From NCBI GenBank assembly GCA_029883265.1, contig JAOUJM010000014.1, forward strand, positions 1-42,762: 42,762 nt of DNA. The letters are read 5' to 3'. Position 1 is the first letter of the stretch, and every line of letters starts with the position of its first letter. This stretch comes from Gammaproteobacteria bacterium (GTDB lineage Bacteria > Pseudomonadota > Gammaproteobacteria > S012-40). Made by a program: the position numbers and the translations under genes. The notes beneath the pieces were generated by a model. The model saw only the letters and a program-made list of their open reading frames with translations. It did not search any database and was not told the origin of the DNA. Of the stretch, positions 32,196-42,762 are shown one piece after another.

Positions 32196-35003
32196 TTAGC
32201 CTGTATTCCTCATCCCTGTGGCAACGGCATTAATGCTGCGCAAAAGTGGTACCAACCATGCCTCCCGTTCAGGGTCGTCCTCAGCTAGGTTGCGGTATCG
32301 TTTTAGCAAGGTTACTTGGATATGGTTTAAAGGATCGAGATAGGGTTCTCGCCGCGCTAAAGATAAGGCCAAACTTGGCGTATCTTCAAGCAAAGTGCTA
32401 ATGCCCGCAATATGAGTAATTTGTGTTACCGTGCGACGGTACTCATCCAAAATAATATTGTAGACCCGTAAACCCACTTCATGGTTTTCACAAAGTTCGC
32501 TGTATTGTTTGGCAATATCCATTTCTGCTTTGAATAACGCCATTTGGGTATTACTGATTAAGCTACGAAAGAATGGCCAATGCTGATACATGGATTGCAA
32601 TTTAGCTAAATGAGTTGGATCGTTGTTGCGCCAGCTTTCTAGTGCTGTACCGATACCAAACCATGCGGGCAAAGTGTGACGCGATTGCGCCCAGCCAAAA
32701 ACCCAGGAAATCGCGCGTACGGAGCCTTTGGTGCGGTCACCTTTTTTACGATGGGATGGGCGTGAACCAATATTCATTAAGCCGATTTCAGTGACCGGTG
32801 TGGCTTCATAGAAATAATCTAAAAAACCATGCGTGTGTTCAGTGAGCTGACGATAAGCTTGTTCACCTTTAGCGGCGACTTGGTCCATCACGCCTAAATA
32901 ATCTTTGCGATCACTTTGGGGCGGCTCGATAATGCAACGACTAGCGCGAATTAATCCAGTTGCCCCCATGGTGAGTTCGTAAACGGCCGTATCGATATTG
33001 CCATATTTAAATGATAAGACTTCGCCTTGTTCAGTGAATTTTATTTGACCATGCACGGTGCCTACGGGTTGCGACATGATGGCTTCATGAGTCGGGCCAC
33101 CGCCCCGTCCAATGGTGCCGCCACGACCATGGAATAAACGAAAATCCACATGATGAGTCGCTGCTAAGCGAGTAATTTTTTTCTGTGCTTCATATAAATT
33201 CCAAACCGATGCGAGTATGCCACCGTCTTTACAGGAATCGGAGTAACCCAGCATGATTTCCTGAAGATTTCCCGACGCTTTTAATAATCGAGCATAGGTT
33301 GAATTCTGGAATAAGCGCGACATTACCGGTTCGATATGCGCTAAGTCTTCAATGGTTTCGAATAAGGGGCTGATTTGAATATGGCAGAAAAATTCACCTT
33401 GTTCATCTTTGCCGACTAAGCCCGCAAGGCGCGCCAGTAACATAACTTCCAATACGTGACTGGCTTCATGAGTCATCGAAATAACATAATTACCAAAGGT
33501 ATCAGGGCTTAAGTCATCACGCATACAACGCATGACGTTAAATACATCCAATACTTCTTTGCTTTGATCGGATAAAGCATCTGCCGCAATACGCGGTAAT
33601 TGTTTTTCCTCTATGGTAGCCGCCAATAATTGACAACGTGCGATTTCATCGAGTTGGGAATAATCATCGCGGCTTAAAAAGTTTTTAAAAATTTCGTCAA
33701 CCGTGTTGCTGTGCAAGGTGGATTCTTGACGTATATCCAACTTAAATAAATAAAAACCAAAGGTTTCGATTAGGCGAATCACGTCGAGTATGCGTCCGTT
33801 GGCAGCGCCGCGATCACCATGGGATAATAACGAATCACGGATGATATATAAATCCGCTAATAATTCTTTTTCATTGGGAAATGCTAACTCGGCATCTTTT
33901 TTATTTTTGCCATTGAGTTCATTTTTAATATTGACAATATTCGCTTCAATACGGCGACGCATAATTGCGAGTTTGCGACGATAAGGTTCGGCGCGAAAAC
34001 GTTCGGGTTTTTCACCAAATACTTTTGTCGAAAAGCGCTGATCATCGTGATCCAGTGATCGCGAAAATGCTTCACTGGGTTGGCAAAAGCGTGTGCTATG
34101 GGTGAGTTCTTTTGACAAGTGACGTAAGTGCACCACGTATTCGATAAGCACTACTTGCGCTTGTAGATACAGCGCCAACACCGTGGTATGGGGTTTAACA
34201 TTGGGGTTACCGTCGCGATCACCGCCAATCCATGAGCCAAAACGTAAAAAACTGGGGACTTTTACTTGTGCGTTGCCTGAGGCATCAACCCCATAGACTT
34301 CGTTAACGGCTTTTTCCATTTGCCGATACACTTGGGGTACTGCTTTGAAAAATGTTTCTTGGGCATAATACAAACCGAGTTTGATCTCATCTGAGACTTG
34401 TGGGCGCTCGCTACGCACTTCATCGGTCAACCATAAAATTTGAACTTGAGTTTCCAAACGTTGCTGGATCTCCTCGCGTTCTTCTTTGTTTAACCGCGGG
34501 TCGTCAAGCTCAACACAGGTTTGATAGATGCGGCGTAAACTCTCCATGACACTGCGGCGTTTGGATTCTGTTGGATGTGCAGTGATGACCGGGATGTAAG
34601 CGAGGTTATCGAACAATTGCTGCAGTTGCTCGACACTGATTTCATCTTGTTTAAATCCGGCGATAGTGTCAGGAAAACTTCCAACCCAGTTAGTTTTGGC
34701 TCGTTTTGCTTTAAAACGATGCTGTTGCTGAAAATCTTCCTCTGCAATATTTACTAAATTGAAATAAATATTGAATGCGCGCACCACATCGGTGAGTGTA
34801 TTGGGCTCTAGACGACTAATCAGACGGATTAAACGCCTGCGTCGTGTAGGGTTATCTGCTTTACGTAAGCTAATATATCCCTTTCTTAGTGCCTCAACAG
34901 CTACAAATACCCCGTTGCCCGCTTGAGAACGCAAAACGTTTCCTAGCAGGTTTCCAAGTAACTTGACGCGACTGCGTAGCGCCTTGTCCCCGGCCTGTTC
35001 CAT
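32196..35003 (-). CDS. ppc: Phosphoenolpyruvate carboxylase
   Basis: Ppc makes oxaloacetate from phosphoenolpyruvate and bicarbonate and refills the TCA cycle. The 935 residues are slightly longer than the E. coli enzyme. Active-site segments are VITAHPTESKRRSVM (catalytic His), WIGGDRDGNPNV, and FHGRGGTIGRGGGPTHEAIM. The C-terminus ends SINAVATGMRNTG, with the family's final Asn-Thr-Gly. It is divergent from gnd-zwf across a 322-base gap. Confidence 0.97.
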   Translation of the reverse strand: MEQAGDKALRSRVKLLGNLLGNVLRSQAGNGVFVAVEALRKGYISLRKADNPTRRRRLIRLISRLEPNTLTDVVRAFNIYFNLVNIAEEDFQQQHRFKAKRAKTNWVGSFPDTIAGFKQDEISVEQLQQLFDNLAYIPVITAHPTESKRRSVMESLRRIYQTCVELDDPRLNKEEREEIQQRLETQVQILWLTDEVRSERPQVSDEIKLGLYYAQETFFKAVPQVYRQMEKAVNEVYGVDASGNAQVKVPSFLRFGSWIGGDRDGNPNVKPHTTVLALYLQAQVVLIEYVVHLRHLSKELTHSTRFCQPSEAFSRSLDHDDQRFSTKVFGEKPERFRAEPYRRKLAIMRRRIEANIVNIKNELNGKNKKDAELAFPNEKELLADLYIIRDSLLSHGDRGAANGRILDVIRLIETFGFYLFKLDIRQESTLHSNTVDEIFKNFLSRDDYSQLDEIARCQLLAATIEEKQLPRIAADALSDQSKEVLDVFNVMRCMRDDLSPDTFGNYVISMTHEASHVLEVMLLARLAGLVGKDEQGEFFCHIQISPLFETIEDLAHIEPVMSRLFQNSTYARLLKASGNLQEIMLGYSDSCKDGGILASVWNLYEAQKKITRLAATHHVDFRLFHGRGGTIGRGGGPTHEAIMSQPVGTVHGQIKFTEQGEVLSFKYGNIDTAVYELTMGATGLIRASRCIIEPPQSDRKDYLGVMDQVAAKGEQAYRQLTEHTHGFLDYFYEATPVTEIGLMNIGSRPSHRKKGDRTKGSVRAISWVFGWAQSRHTLPAWFGIGTALESWRNNDPTHLAKLQSMYQHWPFFRSLISNTQMALFKAEMDIAKQYSELCENHEVGLRVYNIILDEYRRTVTQITHIAGISTLLEDTPSLALSLARREPYLDPLNHIQVTLLKRYRNLAEDDPEREAWLVPLLRSINAVATGMRNTG

Positions 35004-35325
35004 TTTATTACCTATTTCAATATGTTATGTTAGTTTGATGTAAAGTCCCGCGGCCCTTGTTCGGTGGGTGCGGCATACCCTTTATTGCCGTGTGGTTTAA
35101 AAACGACATATTATAGCCTGATTCCGTTAATTTTGCAGTTCTAGCTATCTCTATAGGAATAGATTCAAAAATAGCAGGTATTGCTTTTGCAGAAAGCTAT
35201 TTATTTCCAGGGTCAATATATAAGGATTCCTGTCGATCAAACAAGTGCGGTTTGCAAGGATCGAATTAAAAATATCTTCCTAATTGGAAACATTGGCAAT
35301 CCAGCCTACAAGGATGAGAGTTATT
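35004..35325. other. Divergent intergenic region between ppc and gnd
   Basis: This 322-base gap holds no gene. For ppc, a TATAAT on the minus strand (plus 35110-35115) is a good -10 box, about 105 bases before the start, though its -35 is weak. On the gnd side I see AT-rich elements (such as TATATAAGG near 35217-35226) but no convincing -35/-10 pair. AAGGATGAG at 35310-35318 serves as the gnd ribosome-binding site. TTCC-TAATT-GGAA is a short inverted repeat near 35278-35290. Confidence 0.4.
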
Positions 35326-36765
35326 ATGCAAAAAGCGGATATTGGGCTTATTGGCTTAGCCGTCATGGGGCAGAATCTAGTTCTGAATATGCTCGATCAC
35401 AATATTCGGGTATCGGTTTATAACCGCTCTTCACAAAAAGTTGATGATTTACTAGAACGAAGCACTACTCAGCAGCAATTGTTGTTAACGCCTAATTACG
35501 ATATTGCCAGTTTTTGTGCCAGCCTTAGCTCACCGAAAAAAATCATGTTAATGGTTAAAGCCGGTGAAGTAGTCGATGACTTAATTCAGCAACTACTACC
35601 ATTTCTGGAGGCTGGAGATGTCATTATTGATGGCGGAAATTCACTATATAGTGATACACAGCGCCGCGCCGATGTGCTGGCGGCACAACATATTCTATTT
35701 CTTGGTTTGGGTGTTTCTGGCGGTGAAGAAGGTGCTCGCTTTGGGCCATCCCTAATGCCCGGCGGGCATGCACAAGCCTGGGCTTTAGTTAAAGATATTT
35801 ACCAAGTGATTGCAGCTAAAGTGGATGGCCAAATCTGTTGTCAGTGGGTAGGTGAGGGTGGTGCCGGTCATTATGTGAAAATGGTTCACAACGGTATCGA
35901 ATATGGCGATATGCAGCTGATTTGTGAAGCCTACCAACTCATGCGTGATGGTCTGGGTTTGTCGGTGGATCAGATAGCAGAGATTTTTCAGCAATGGAAT
36001 CAAGGCTTGCTTGACTCTTATCTCATCGAAATTACGCATGATGTTTTATGTGTAAAAGAAAATTCAGCACCGTTAGTCGACAAAATTCTTGATAGTGCCG
36101 GACAAAAAGGCACGGGTAAATGGACGGCTATCGATGCTTTGGAGCAAGGTATTCCTTTGACGCTGATTGGTGAAGCCGTGTTTGCGCGTTTTTTATCGAG
36201 TTTAAAAGGCGAACGTTTACATGCATCACAACACTTATGCGGGCCAGAAAAACCATTGGTGGAAAATACGCAAGCCTGGATTGGCGTTATTCATGATGCA
36301 TTATATGCTGCTAAGATCATTTCATATGCACAAGGTTTTATGCTCATGCGTCAAGCAGCTAAAACCTATGCGTGGAAATTAGCGTACGGCGATATTGCGT
36401 TAATGTGGCGCGGTGGCTGCATTATTCGCAGTCGCTTTTTAAGTGATATCAAACAAGCCTTCGAAGACAATCCGCAGTTGAATAATTTATTGCTGGATGA
36501 TTTTTTTAAACAAGCCATTAAACAAGCTCAAACCGGTTGGCGAAAAGCGATTGTGCTTGGTGTTGAACAAGGTATTCCATTACCCGCGATGTCCTCGGCT
36601 TTGGCATTTTATGATGGCTACCGCAGTGAAAATTTGCCCGCCAACTTATTACAAGCACAACGGGATTATTTTGGCGCACATACCTATGAGCGTGTGGATC
36701 AGCCCCGTGGTCAGTTTTTTCATACGGATTGGATAATTCAAAAAAATAAAGTCAAACAGGGATAG
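35326..36765 (+). CDS. gnd: 6-phosphogluconate dehydrogenase (decarboxylating)
   Basis: Gnd oxidises 6-phosphogluconate to ribulose 5-phosphate with NADP. The 479-residue length is normal. The Rossmann start [17 protein letters not shown], the YNRSSQKVD turn, [32 protein letters not shown], the catalytic [20 protein letters not shown] and [13 protein letters not shown] are all intact. I chose the ATG at 35326, which gives [13 protein letters not shown]; 14 more residues upstream are open but untypical. It lies five bases before zwf, so both oxidative pentose-phosphate dehydrogenases are co-transcribed. Confidence 0.96.
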   Translation: MQKADIGLIGLAVMGQNLVLNMLDHNIRVSVYNRSSQKVDDLLERSTTQQQLLLTPNYDIASFCASLSSPKKIMLMVKAGEVVDDLIQQLLPFLEAGDVIIDGGNSLYSDTQRRADVLAAQHILFLGLGVSGGEEGARFGPSLMPGGHAQAWALVKDIYQVIAAKVDGQICCQWVGEGGAGHYVKMVHNGIEYGDMQLICEAYQLMRDGLGLSVDQIAEIFQQWNQGLLDSYLIEITHDVLCVKENSAPLVDKILDSAGQKGTGKWTAIDALEQGIPLTLIGEAVFARFLSSLKGERLHASQHLCGPEKPLVENTQAWIGVIHDALYAAKIISYAQGFMLMRQAAKTYAWKLAYGDIALMWRGGCIIRSRFLSDIKQAFEDNPQLNNLLLDDFFKQAIKQAQTGWRKAIVLGVEQGIPLPAMSSALAFYDGYRSENLPANLLQAQRDYFGAHTYERVDQPRGQFFHTDWIIQKNKVKQG

Positions 36766-36770
36766 TTGTT

Positions 36771-38264
36771 ATGAGTGAAATTGAACCTTGCACCTATGTG
36801 ATTTTTGGCGCCACAGGCAATCTGGCTCGGCGTAAATTAATGCCTGCACTTTATCACCTTGAGGTTGCCGGTCGTTTGCCAAAAAATACGGTGATTTTAT
36901 CGATTTCACGTCAAGCTCGTTCGCGTGACGAATGGATAAAAGCCGTGCATAAAATGATTAAAACGCAAGCGCGTGGCGGTATTAGCGAAGCAAAGTTCAA
37001 AAACTTCGCGCAACGTTTGCATTATTTACAAGGTGATCTGGGCGATCAAAAACTATATTCGGAAATGTCGCGCCTATTGGATAAGTCAGACGAGTTCCCA
37101 GTCAATGCTGCATTTTATATGGCCTTGCGCCCGGCCGAGTTTGGCGTCGTCGCCGAGCATTTAAAATCCAGTGGTTTAAGCAAAGAAGAACACGGTTGGC
37201 GTCGCATTGTTATTGAAAAACCGTTTGGATACGATTTGGAAAGCGCACAATTATTACAACGTCGATTACATAAATGTTTAGATGAGCATCAAGTGTATCG
37301 AATTGATCATTATTTGGGAAAAGGCACGGTGCAAAACATTTTAGTATTTCGTTTTGCCAATGTGATGATGGAGCCGTTATGGAATCGAAATTATGTTGAT
37401 CATGTGCAAATTACCCATTCAGAAACTTTTGGTATCGAAGGCCGTGCCGACTATTATGATCAAGCCGGTGCCTTGCGCGATATGATTCAAAGTCACTTAA
37501 TGCAATTATTAACACTTGTCGCCATGGAGCCACCCGCATCCATGGATGCGGAATCCCTACGCGATGAAAAAGTTAAAGTATTAAAATCTATTCGACCGAT
37601 TACGCCGGGTGCAGTACACGCCCATGCTTATCGTGCGCAATACGCGGGAGGCATGGTCGAAGGAGAAAAAGTCAATTCCTATTTAGAAGAGCAAGGCGTG
37701 CCGCATGATAGTAGTACCGAAACCTATGCCGCGTTAAAACTATACATAGATAACTGGCGTTGGCGTGATGTGCCATTTTATATACGAACCGGCAAACGTA
37801 TGGCGGAAAGTAAATCAGCTGTGAGTATTCGATTTAAATTACCGCCACAACATTTATTTCGTAATACAGCCGTGGAAAAATTACAACCCGACTGGTTATT
37901 GTTAGGCATACAACCTTATGAATGTTTGCGTTTAGAAATGCAAGTCAAGGAACCCGGTTTGGAAATGCGTTCGCGTACCACCAGTTTGGATGCCAGTTTT
38001 CGTGATGAATACGATGAACTCACGGATGCTTATGAAGACTTATTGCTGGATGTGATTGAAGGTGATCGAACCCTGTTTTTACGTTATGACGAAGTTGAAT
38101 GGGCATGGCGAGTAGTTGATCCAGTGTTACGAGTATGGGCGATGGAGCGTGACTATATTCAAACCTATCCAGCGGGTACCTGGGGGCCACAGGAAACCCG
38201 TCGCCTATTCGAAAAAGAAGATCAGTTCTGGCGACATTCACTTATTCCTAATGACGAAGACTGA
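36771..38264 (+). CDS. zwf: Glucose-6-phosphate 1-dehydrogenase
   Basis: Zwf oxidises glucose 6-phosphate to 6-phosphogluconolactone. The 497 residues contain the N-terminal NADP site [20 protein letters not shown], the EKPFG segment and the active site [38 protein letters not shown] is also conserved. The phosphogluconolactonase that would complete the pathway is not in this unit. Confidence 0.97.
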   Translation: MSEIEPCTYVIFGATGNLARRKLMPALYHLEVAGRLPKNTVILSISRQARSRDEWIKAVHKMIKTQARGGISEAKFKNFAQRLHYLQGDLGDQKLYSEMSRLLDKSDEFPVNAAFYMALRPAEFGVVAEHLKSSGLSKEEHGWRRIVIEKPFGYDLESAQLLQRRLHKCLDEHQVYRIDHYLGKGTVQNILVFRFANVMMEPLWNRNYVDHVQITHSETFGIEGRADYYDQAGALRDMIQSHLMQLLTLVAMEPPASMDAESLRDEKVKVLKSIRPITPGAVHAHAYRAQYAGGMVEGEKVNSYLEEQGVPHDSSTETYAALKLYIDNWRWRDVPFYIRTGKRMAESKSAVSIRFKLPPQHLFRNTAVEKLQPDWLLLGIQPYECLRLEMQVKEPGLEMRSRTTSLDASFRDEYDELTDAYEDLLLDVIEGDRTLFLRYDEVEWAWRVVDPVLRVWAMERDYIQTYPAGTWGPQETRRLFEKEDQFWRHSLIPNDED

Positions 38265-38330
38265 ATGATTCCTGAGGCATAGTTCCTGCTACAGCCATAA
38301 GACTTAATATTTTTTCATTGTTGAGACTGA

Positions 38331-39020
38331 ATGATTCCTTATCTTGCTGATTTATTGCGAATATCTATCTGCACCTTGGTTTTAGCAGGCGTCATTAGTT
38401 CGTCAGTATTGGCTGAAGAAAATCTATTTAAACTCGAACCCAGTGACGAAAGTGAGCGCGACCAAAGTTTTCTTGAATTTCGTAATCAATTTCAACAGGC
38501 AGTTAGTTTTCGTGAACCTGAGCGTTTAGTCACCATGGTAGATTTTGCAGTGCTTAATGGTGTGTTAGCACCCAATGGCATGAAAGCATTTGCAGAACGC
38601 TGGAATATTGATTCAATCGAAAGCCCCATTTGGGAGGTATTGGATTCTATTATGAAACTAGGTGGAGGCTTTGTGCGCTCAAATCGTGGCGTGCAGTATT
38701 GTGCGCCTTATGTGTTTACGCATTTTCCATCGGAGCTCGATCCGAAAAAATACGTGGCCATAATCGATAAACAAGTGCCACTGAAAGCGGAAGCTGATTT
38801 CACTTCGGATACCAAAGAAATTCTGTCTTATGACATTGTTGAGTTACTCAACTCTGAGGATATAAAAAATCCTCAAATCGAATGGTTGCAAGTGAAACTA
38901 CACGATGGTCTTAATGGTTTTGTCAGTCGTTCGGCTGTTCGTAGTCCGAGGGATTATCAGGCCTGCTTTTTATTGCGCAAACAGAAATGGCGCATGATTT
39001 CTTTGTTTAGCCAGTTTTAA
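38331..39020 (+). CDS. Exported protein with SH3-like C-terminal domain
   Basis: A 229-residue protein. The first about 28 residues (ISICTLVLAGVISSSVLA before EENLF) form a signal peptide, so it is periplasmic. Residues about 40-130 are helical with no family I recognise. Residues about 140-215 resemble a bacterial SH3-like domain: VAIIDKQVPLKAEADFTSD, then IEWLQVKLHDGLNGFVSRSA, the pattern in which the last strand carries GFV..S. Such domains often bind peptidoglycan or proteins of the envelope. It ends four bases from the opposing lytic transglycosylase gene. Confidence 0.68.
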   Translation: MIPYLADLLRISICTLVLAGVISSSVLAEENLFKLEPSDESERDQSFLEFRNQFQQAVSFREPERLVTMVDFAVLNGVLAPNGMKAFAERWNIDSIESPIWEVLDSIMKLGGGFVRSNRGVQYCAPYVFTHFPSELDPKKYVAIIDKQVPLKAEADFTSDTKEILSYDIVELLNSEDIKNPQIEWLQVKLHDGLNGFVSRSAVRSPRDYQACFLLRKQKWRMISLFSQF

Positions 39021-39024
39021 TCAT

Positions 39025-39612
39025 CTAAGGACGATACCAGCGCTCACGCAAGGCAGTTAGGACTAAGTCAGGATAACGAAAACTGCCAAGGCTGCCGTTA
39101 TAACGACCCAAGGCGCGAATCAAGTTGCCATTTTCTTTATCCAGGTAGTGACGCAAAATCGTACAACCCATGCGTAAGTTGGTTTGCAAAGTGAATAAAT
39201 CATCACCGGGGCGACCAATCTCTTTTAACCAAAAAGGCATAATTTGCATCAAACCGCGTGCACCGACGCGTGAGATAGCCCATTGATTAAAATTACTCTC
39301 CACTTCGATAATCGCCAAAACCAACTCTGGTGGAAGGCTGGCGCGCTGAGCCTCGCCGTGGACATATTTGAGAAATAGAAAGCGATCTTTAGGTTTAGGA
39401 AAACGTTTTTTCAAGCGCTGTGACATATCAGCAAGCCACACTTCAGCCTCATAACGATCGCCAAAACTAGTAGTGTCAGCGATTGCTCGCTTTAGTTGTT
39501 TGACTAGTTCAGGATCACGCTCTTGTGCTGCGGCTAAAGCCGTGGCTTGCCCAAGTAAAGCCCACAGGCAAATGACTATTGTTAGTTTTATGCTCCCCTT
39601 CATGACTGCCAT
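39025..39612 (-). CDS. Lytic transglycosylase, SLT domain
   Basis: A 195-residue murein lytic transglycosylase. A signal peptide (about residues 1-27, IKLTIVICLWALLGQATALA) leads to a short helical part and the SLT domain: LAIIEVESNFNQWAISRVGA with the catalytic Glu, then ARGLMQIMPFW, NLRMGCTILRHYL and ALGRYNGS. It cuts peptidoglycan glycan strands with formation of 1,6-anhydro ends. Start ATG at 39610-39612; an ATG three codons downstream is also possible. It is downstream of proS on the same strand, 31 bases away. Confidence 0.9.
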   Translation of the reverse strand: MAVMKGSIKLTIVICLWALLGQATALAAAQERDPELVKQLKRAIADTTSFGDRYEAEVWLADMSQRLKKRFPKPKDRFLFLKYVHGEAQRASLPPELVLAIIEVESNFNQWAISRVGARGLMQIMPFWLKEIGRPGDDLFTLQTNLRMGCTILRHYLDKENGNLIRALGRYNGSLGSFRYPDLVLTALRERWYRP

Positions 39613-39643
39613 AGTAGTTTTTGTGTCTTAGGTTTTTCTTAAA

Positions 39644-41350
39644 TTATTTAATTCGTTGAGCCAATTGCTCAACTAATGACACTATTTGCAAATGTTGAGT
39701 TTGCATATCGCGACGGTAAACATATTCAACCAGCCCTTGGTCTAGGCTTTTATCGCCAATAGTAATACGGTGGGGTATTCCAATTAGCTCCATATCGGCG
39801 AACATGACGCCAGGGCGTTCGCCACGATCATCAAGCAAGACTTCAAACCCTGCGGTTGTTAAATCCTGATAAAGTTTTTCGGCCGTCTTTCTGACGCGTT
39901 CGGACTTTTTAGCGTTCATGGGTAGAATTGCAATTTGATAGGGGGCCAATGCTTCTGGCCAGATAATACCTTTATTATCATGGTTCTGTTCGATAGCCGC
40001 TGCCACAATTCTTGAAACACCAATACCGTAGCACCCCATGGTCATGGTGACGGATTTGCCATTTTCGTCCAATACATTCGCTTTCATGGCCGTTGAATAT
40101 TTTTGCCCAAGTTGGAAAATATGCCCCACTTCGACTCCGCGACGAATATTCAGTATGCCTTTACCATCTGGACTGGGGTCACCAGCAATCACTTTACGAA
40201 TATCGTGAATTTCCGGTTCAGGTAAATCACGACCCCAGTTAACATTTAACAAATGTTGACCTTCTTGGTTTGCACCACAGACAAAATTAGCCAAATGTGC
40301 TGCGGTACGGTCGGCAATCACTCGAATAGATAGGCCTCGTGGACCGACAGATCCGGGTGCACAACCGGCTGCCGCTTTAACCTCATCTTCGCTGGCAAAA
40401 CATAGCGGCGAAGCGATACCCTCGATTTTTTCGGCTTTGATTTCGTTGAGTGTGTGGTCGCCGCGTAAAACCAAGGCCACGACACTATCATCGTCGGCTT
40501 TGACCAATAGGGTTTTGGCGCATTGACTGGCATCTATGTTTAAGAACTGGCTGACTTCTTCGATGCTATGTTGATTAGGCGTATCAACCACTGCTAGCAC
40601 TGCCCCGGCTGAGCCCCGTTCGCCACCGGGTGCCAGCGCCTCAGCCAGTTCGACATTAGCGGCGTAGTCACTGTCAGAGCTAAAGGCAATATCATCCTCA
40701 CCCGAGTCTGCCAAGACGTGAAACTCATGCGAAGTTGAACCGCCAATGCTGCCTGTGTCGGCGAGCACGGGACGATAATCCAAACCGGCGCGTTCAAAAA
40801 TATTACAATAGGTTTGGTGCATGAGATCATAGGTTTGTTGCAGACTAGCTTGGTCCGCATGGAATGAATAAGCATCTTTCATGATAAATTCACGGGCGCG
40901 CATAACACCAAAACGTGGACGTACTTCATCACGGAACTTGGTTTGAATTTGATAGAAGTTAGCAGGCAACTGACGATAACTGCGAATTTCTTTGCGTATT
41001 AAATCAGTGATAATTTCCTCATGGGTGGGACCGTAGCAGAATTCCCGTTGATGGCGGTCATTCATGCGCAATAGTTCAGGGCCATAAGCCTCCCAGCGAC
41101 CGGATTCCTGCCATAGTTCGGCGGGCTGCACTGAAGGCATTAAGACCTCCTGGGCGCCAGCTTTATCCATTTCTTCGCGCACAATGTTTTCGACTTTTTT
41201 TAGCACACGCAAACCCATAGGTAACCAGGAGTAAAGACCCGCCGCCAATTTGCGAATAAGCCCGGCGCGGAGCATGAGTTGATGGCTAATGACCTCTGCA
41301 TCGGCGGGTGTTTCTTTGACAGTGGCAATCAAAAAGCGGGATGCGCGCAT
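39644..41350 (-). CDS. proS: Prolyl-tRNA synthetase
   Basis: A 568-residue class II synthetase of the bacterial type. Motif 2 and its neighbours are seen in [20 protein letters not shown] and [11 protein letters not shown]. The editing (INS) domain occupies the middle, about residues 225-400. Motif 3 lies in [16 protein letters not shown]. The anticodon-binding domain follows (about 470-565). AAGAAAGG precedes the ATG on the minus strand. It charges tRNA-Pro and is essential. Confidence 0.97.
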   Translation of the reverse strand: MRASRFLIATVKETPADAEVISHQLMLRAGLIRKLAAGLYSWLPMGLRVLKKVENIVREEMDKAGAQEVLMPSVQPAELWQESGRWEAYGPELLRMNDRHQREFCYGPTHEEIITDLIRKEIRSYRQLPANFYQIQTKFRDEVRPRFGVMRAREFIMKDAYSFHADQASLQQTYDLMHQTYCNIFERAGLDYRPVLADTGSIGGSTSHEFHVLADSGEDDIAFSSDSDYAANVELAEALAPGGERGSAGAVLAVVDTPNQHSIEEVSQFLNIDASQCAKTLLVKADDDSVVALVLRGDHTLNEIKAEKIEGIASPLCFASEDEVKAAAGCAPGSVGPRGLSIRVIADRTAAHLANFVCGANQEGQHLLNVNWGRDLPEPEIHDIRKVIAGDPSPDGKGILNIRRGVEVGHIFQLGQKYSTAMKANVLDENGKSVTMTMGCYGIGVSRIVAAAIEQNHDNKGIIWPEALAPYQIAILPMNAKKSERVRKTAEKLYQDLTTAGFEVLLDDRGERPGVMFADMELIGIPHRITIGDKSLDQGLVEYVYRRDMQTQHLQIVSLVEQLAQRIK

Positions 41351-41459
41351 GGTGAACCTTTCTTAGCTGCTAGTAGTGAATCAGGGCGCAGTATATCGTA
41401 AACCGCTTGTTACACGGTAGATGTGAGCGAATTGAGCTAAAGAGCTTTGGTTTAATTGA

Positions 41460-41975
<516 letters not shown>

Positions 41976-42013
41976 TATATCCGGTTCATGATTGTCATAT
42001 CAGTAGTATTTAG

Positions 42014-42283
<270 letters not shown>

Positions 42284-42320
42284 TGCAATTTTATCGTCAA
42301 ATTAAACCTTTGAGGGCTTA

Positions 42321-42762
42321 ATGATGTTGCGTCATGTCGTTCTATTTTTATTACTTAGTTTTGCATTACACGTGGACGCTGCATCAGCCTCCAAGCCCCC
42401 GCAGACTGCCATTGCCAGTGCGCATCCGATGGCGACATTGGCAGGTCAAACAATTCTGCAGCAAGGTGGAAATGCATTCGACGCTGCTGTTGCGGTAACT
42501 GCGGCACTGGCAGTGGTTGAACCTTATAGCTCAGGATTGGGCGGTGGCGGCTTCTGGCTGATTCATCGGGCGAAAGATGGTTTTGAAACTATGATTGATG
42601 GGCGCGAGACCACACCAGCCGCCGGTCACCGTGATATGTATTTGGATAAAAAAGGTGATGTCGTGCCTGGCTTGTCCATGAATGGGGCTTTAGCGGCAGG
42701 TATTCCTGGCGTGCCAGCAGCAATAGTGCATATGGCGAAAAAATATGGTCGTTTGCAATTAG
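42321..42762 (+). CDS. ggt: Gamma-glutamyltransferase, N-terminal part
   Basis: The right edge cuts this gene; 147 codons are present. A signal peptide (LRHVVLFLLLSFALHVDAAS) leads to IASAHPMATLAGQTILQQGG, NAFDAAVAVTAALAVVEPYS and SGLGGGGFWLIH, the unmistakable N-terminus of gamma-glutamyltransferase, followed by IDGRETTPAA with the substrate-binding Arg. The catalytic Thr of the small subunit is outside the window. Either of two adjacent ATG codons (42321, 42324) may be the start; GAGGG is just upstream. It would break down glutathione in the periplasm. Confidence 0.92.
   Translation, partial: MMLRHVVLFLLLSFALHVDAASASKPPQTAIASAHPMATLAGQTILQQGGNAFDAAVAVTAALAVVEPYSSGLGGGGFWLIHRAKDGFETMIDGRETTPAAGHRDMYLDKKGDVVPGLSMNGALAAGIPGVPAAIVHMAKKYGRLQL

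Noticed and set aside
35181-35423. 80-codon plus-strand frame before and into gnd
   Set aside because: It overlaps the conserved N-terminus of gnd in another frame and has no recognisable sequence.

Overview
The window is a continuous piece of a gammaproteobacterial chromosome with moderate GC. The evidence is the gene neighbourhoods argJ-fkpB-ispH, pcnB-folK-panBCD, divergent ppc / gnd-zwf and proS-coaD-ferredoxin, a bacterial tRNA-Arg gene, and E. coli-like protein families throughout. I cannot name a genus. A complete chemotaxis operon behind a sigma-28 type promoter suggests a motile, free-living cell. I see no insertion sequence, phage gene or CRISPR array.

Layout. Positions 1-4372 are the end of a surface-sugar operon: the tail of a nucleotide-sugar epimerase, a GmhA-like isomerase, a nucleotidyltransferase-kinase fusion in reversed order relative to HldE, and a thiamine-diphosphate E1 alpha/beta pair without E2 or E3. 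A tRNA-Arg(ACG) gene with its own promoter and terminator follows. Then come a MAPEG membrane protein, a large hybrid histidine kinase (HPt-REC-REC-PAS-HisKA-HATPase), a possible minus-strand small RNA, a PilZ protein and argJ-fkpB-ispH.

The most notable part is 11083-21596, a ten-gene chemosensory operon in the order STAS, cheY, cheA, cheW, parA-like, receptor, cheR, cheD, cheB, HPt. Both CheA and the soluble receptor contain a globin domain of the flavohaemoglobin type. The two domains align without gaps at about 57% identity by hand count, and both keep the haem-pocket Tyr, Gln and His. The receptor also has three tandem PAS domains carrying the His and Trp positions of Aer2-type haem PAS domains, two HAMP-like units and a C-terminal EWQEF tail of the CheR/CheB-tether type. 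I infer a cytoplasmic haem-based (O2, NO or CO) sensory array in which the kinase itself may also bind haem.

From 21675 the window is mostly housekeeping: pcnB-folK, panBCD, a DUF302-like secreted protein, a PhoD-like phosphatase, a small secreted protein, an HdfR-like LysR regulator, a 628-base stretch holding a probable broken gene, a three-gene minus-strand operon (GNAT, GlcG/HbpS-like, Dabb), lspA, ppc, gnd-zwf, a secreted SH3-like protein, a lytic transglycosylase, proS, coaD, a 2[4Fe-4S] ferredoxin and the start of a gamma-glutamyltransferase gene cut by the window edge.
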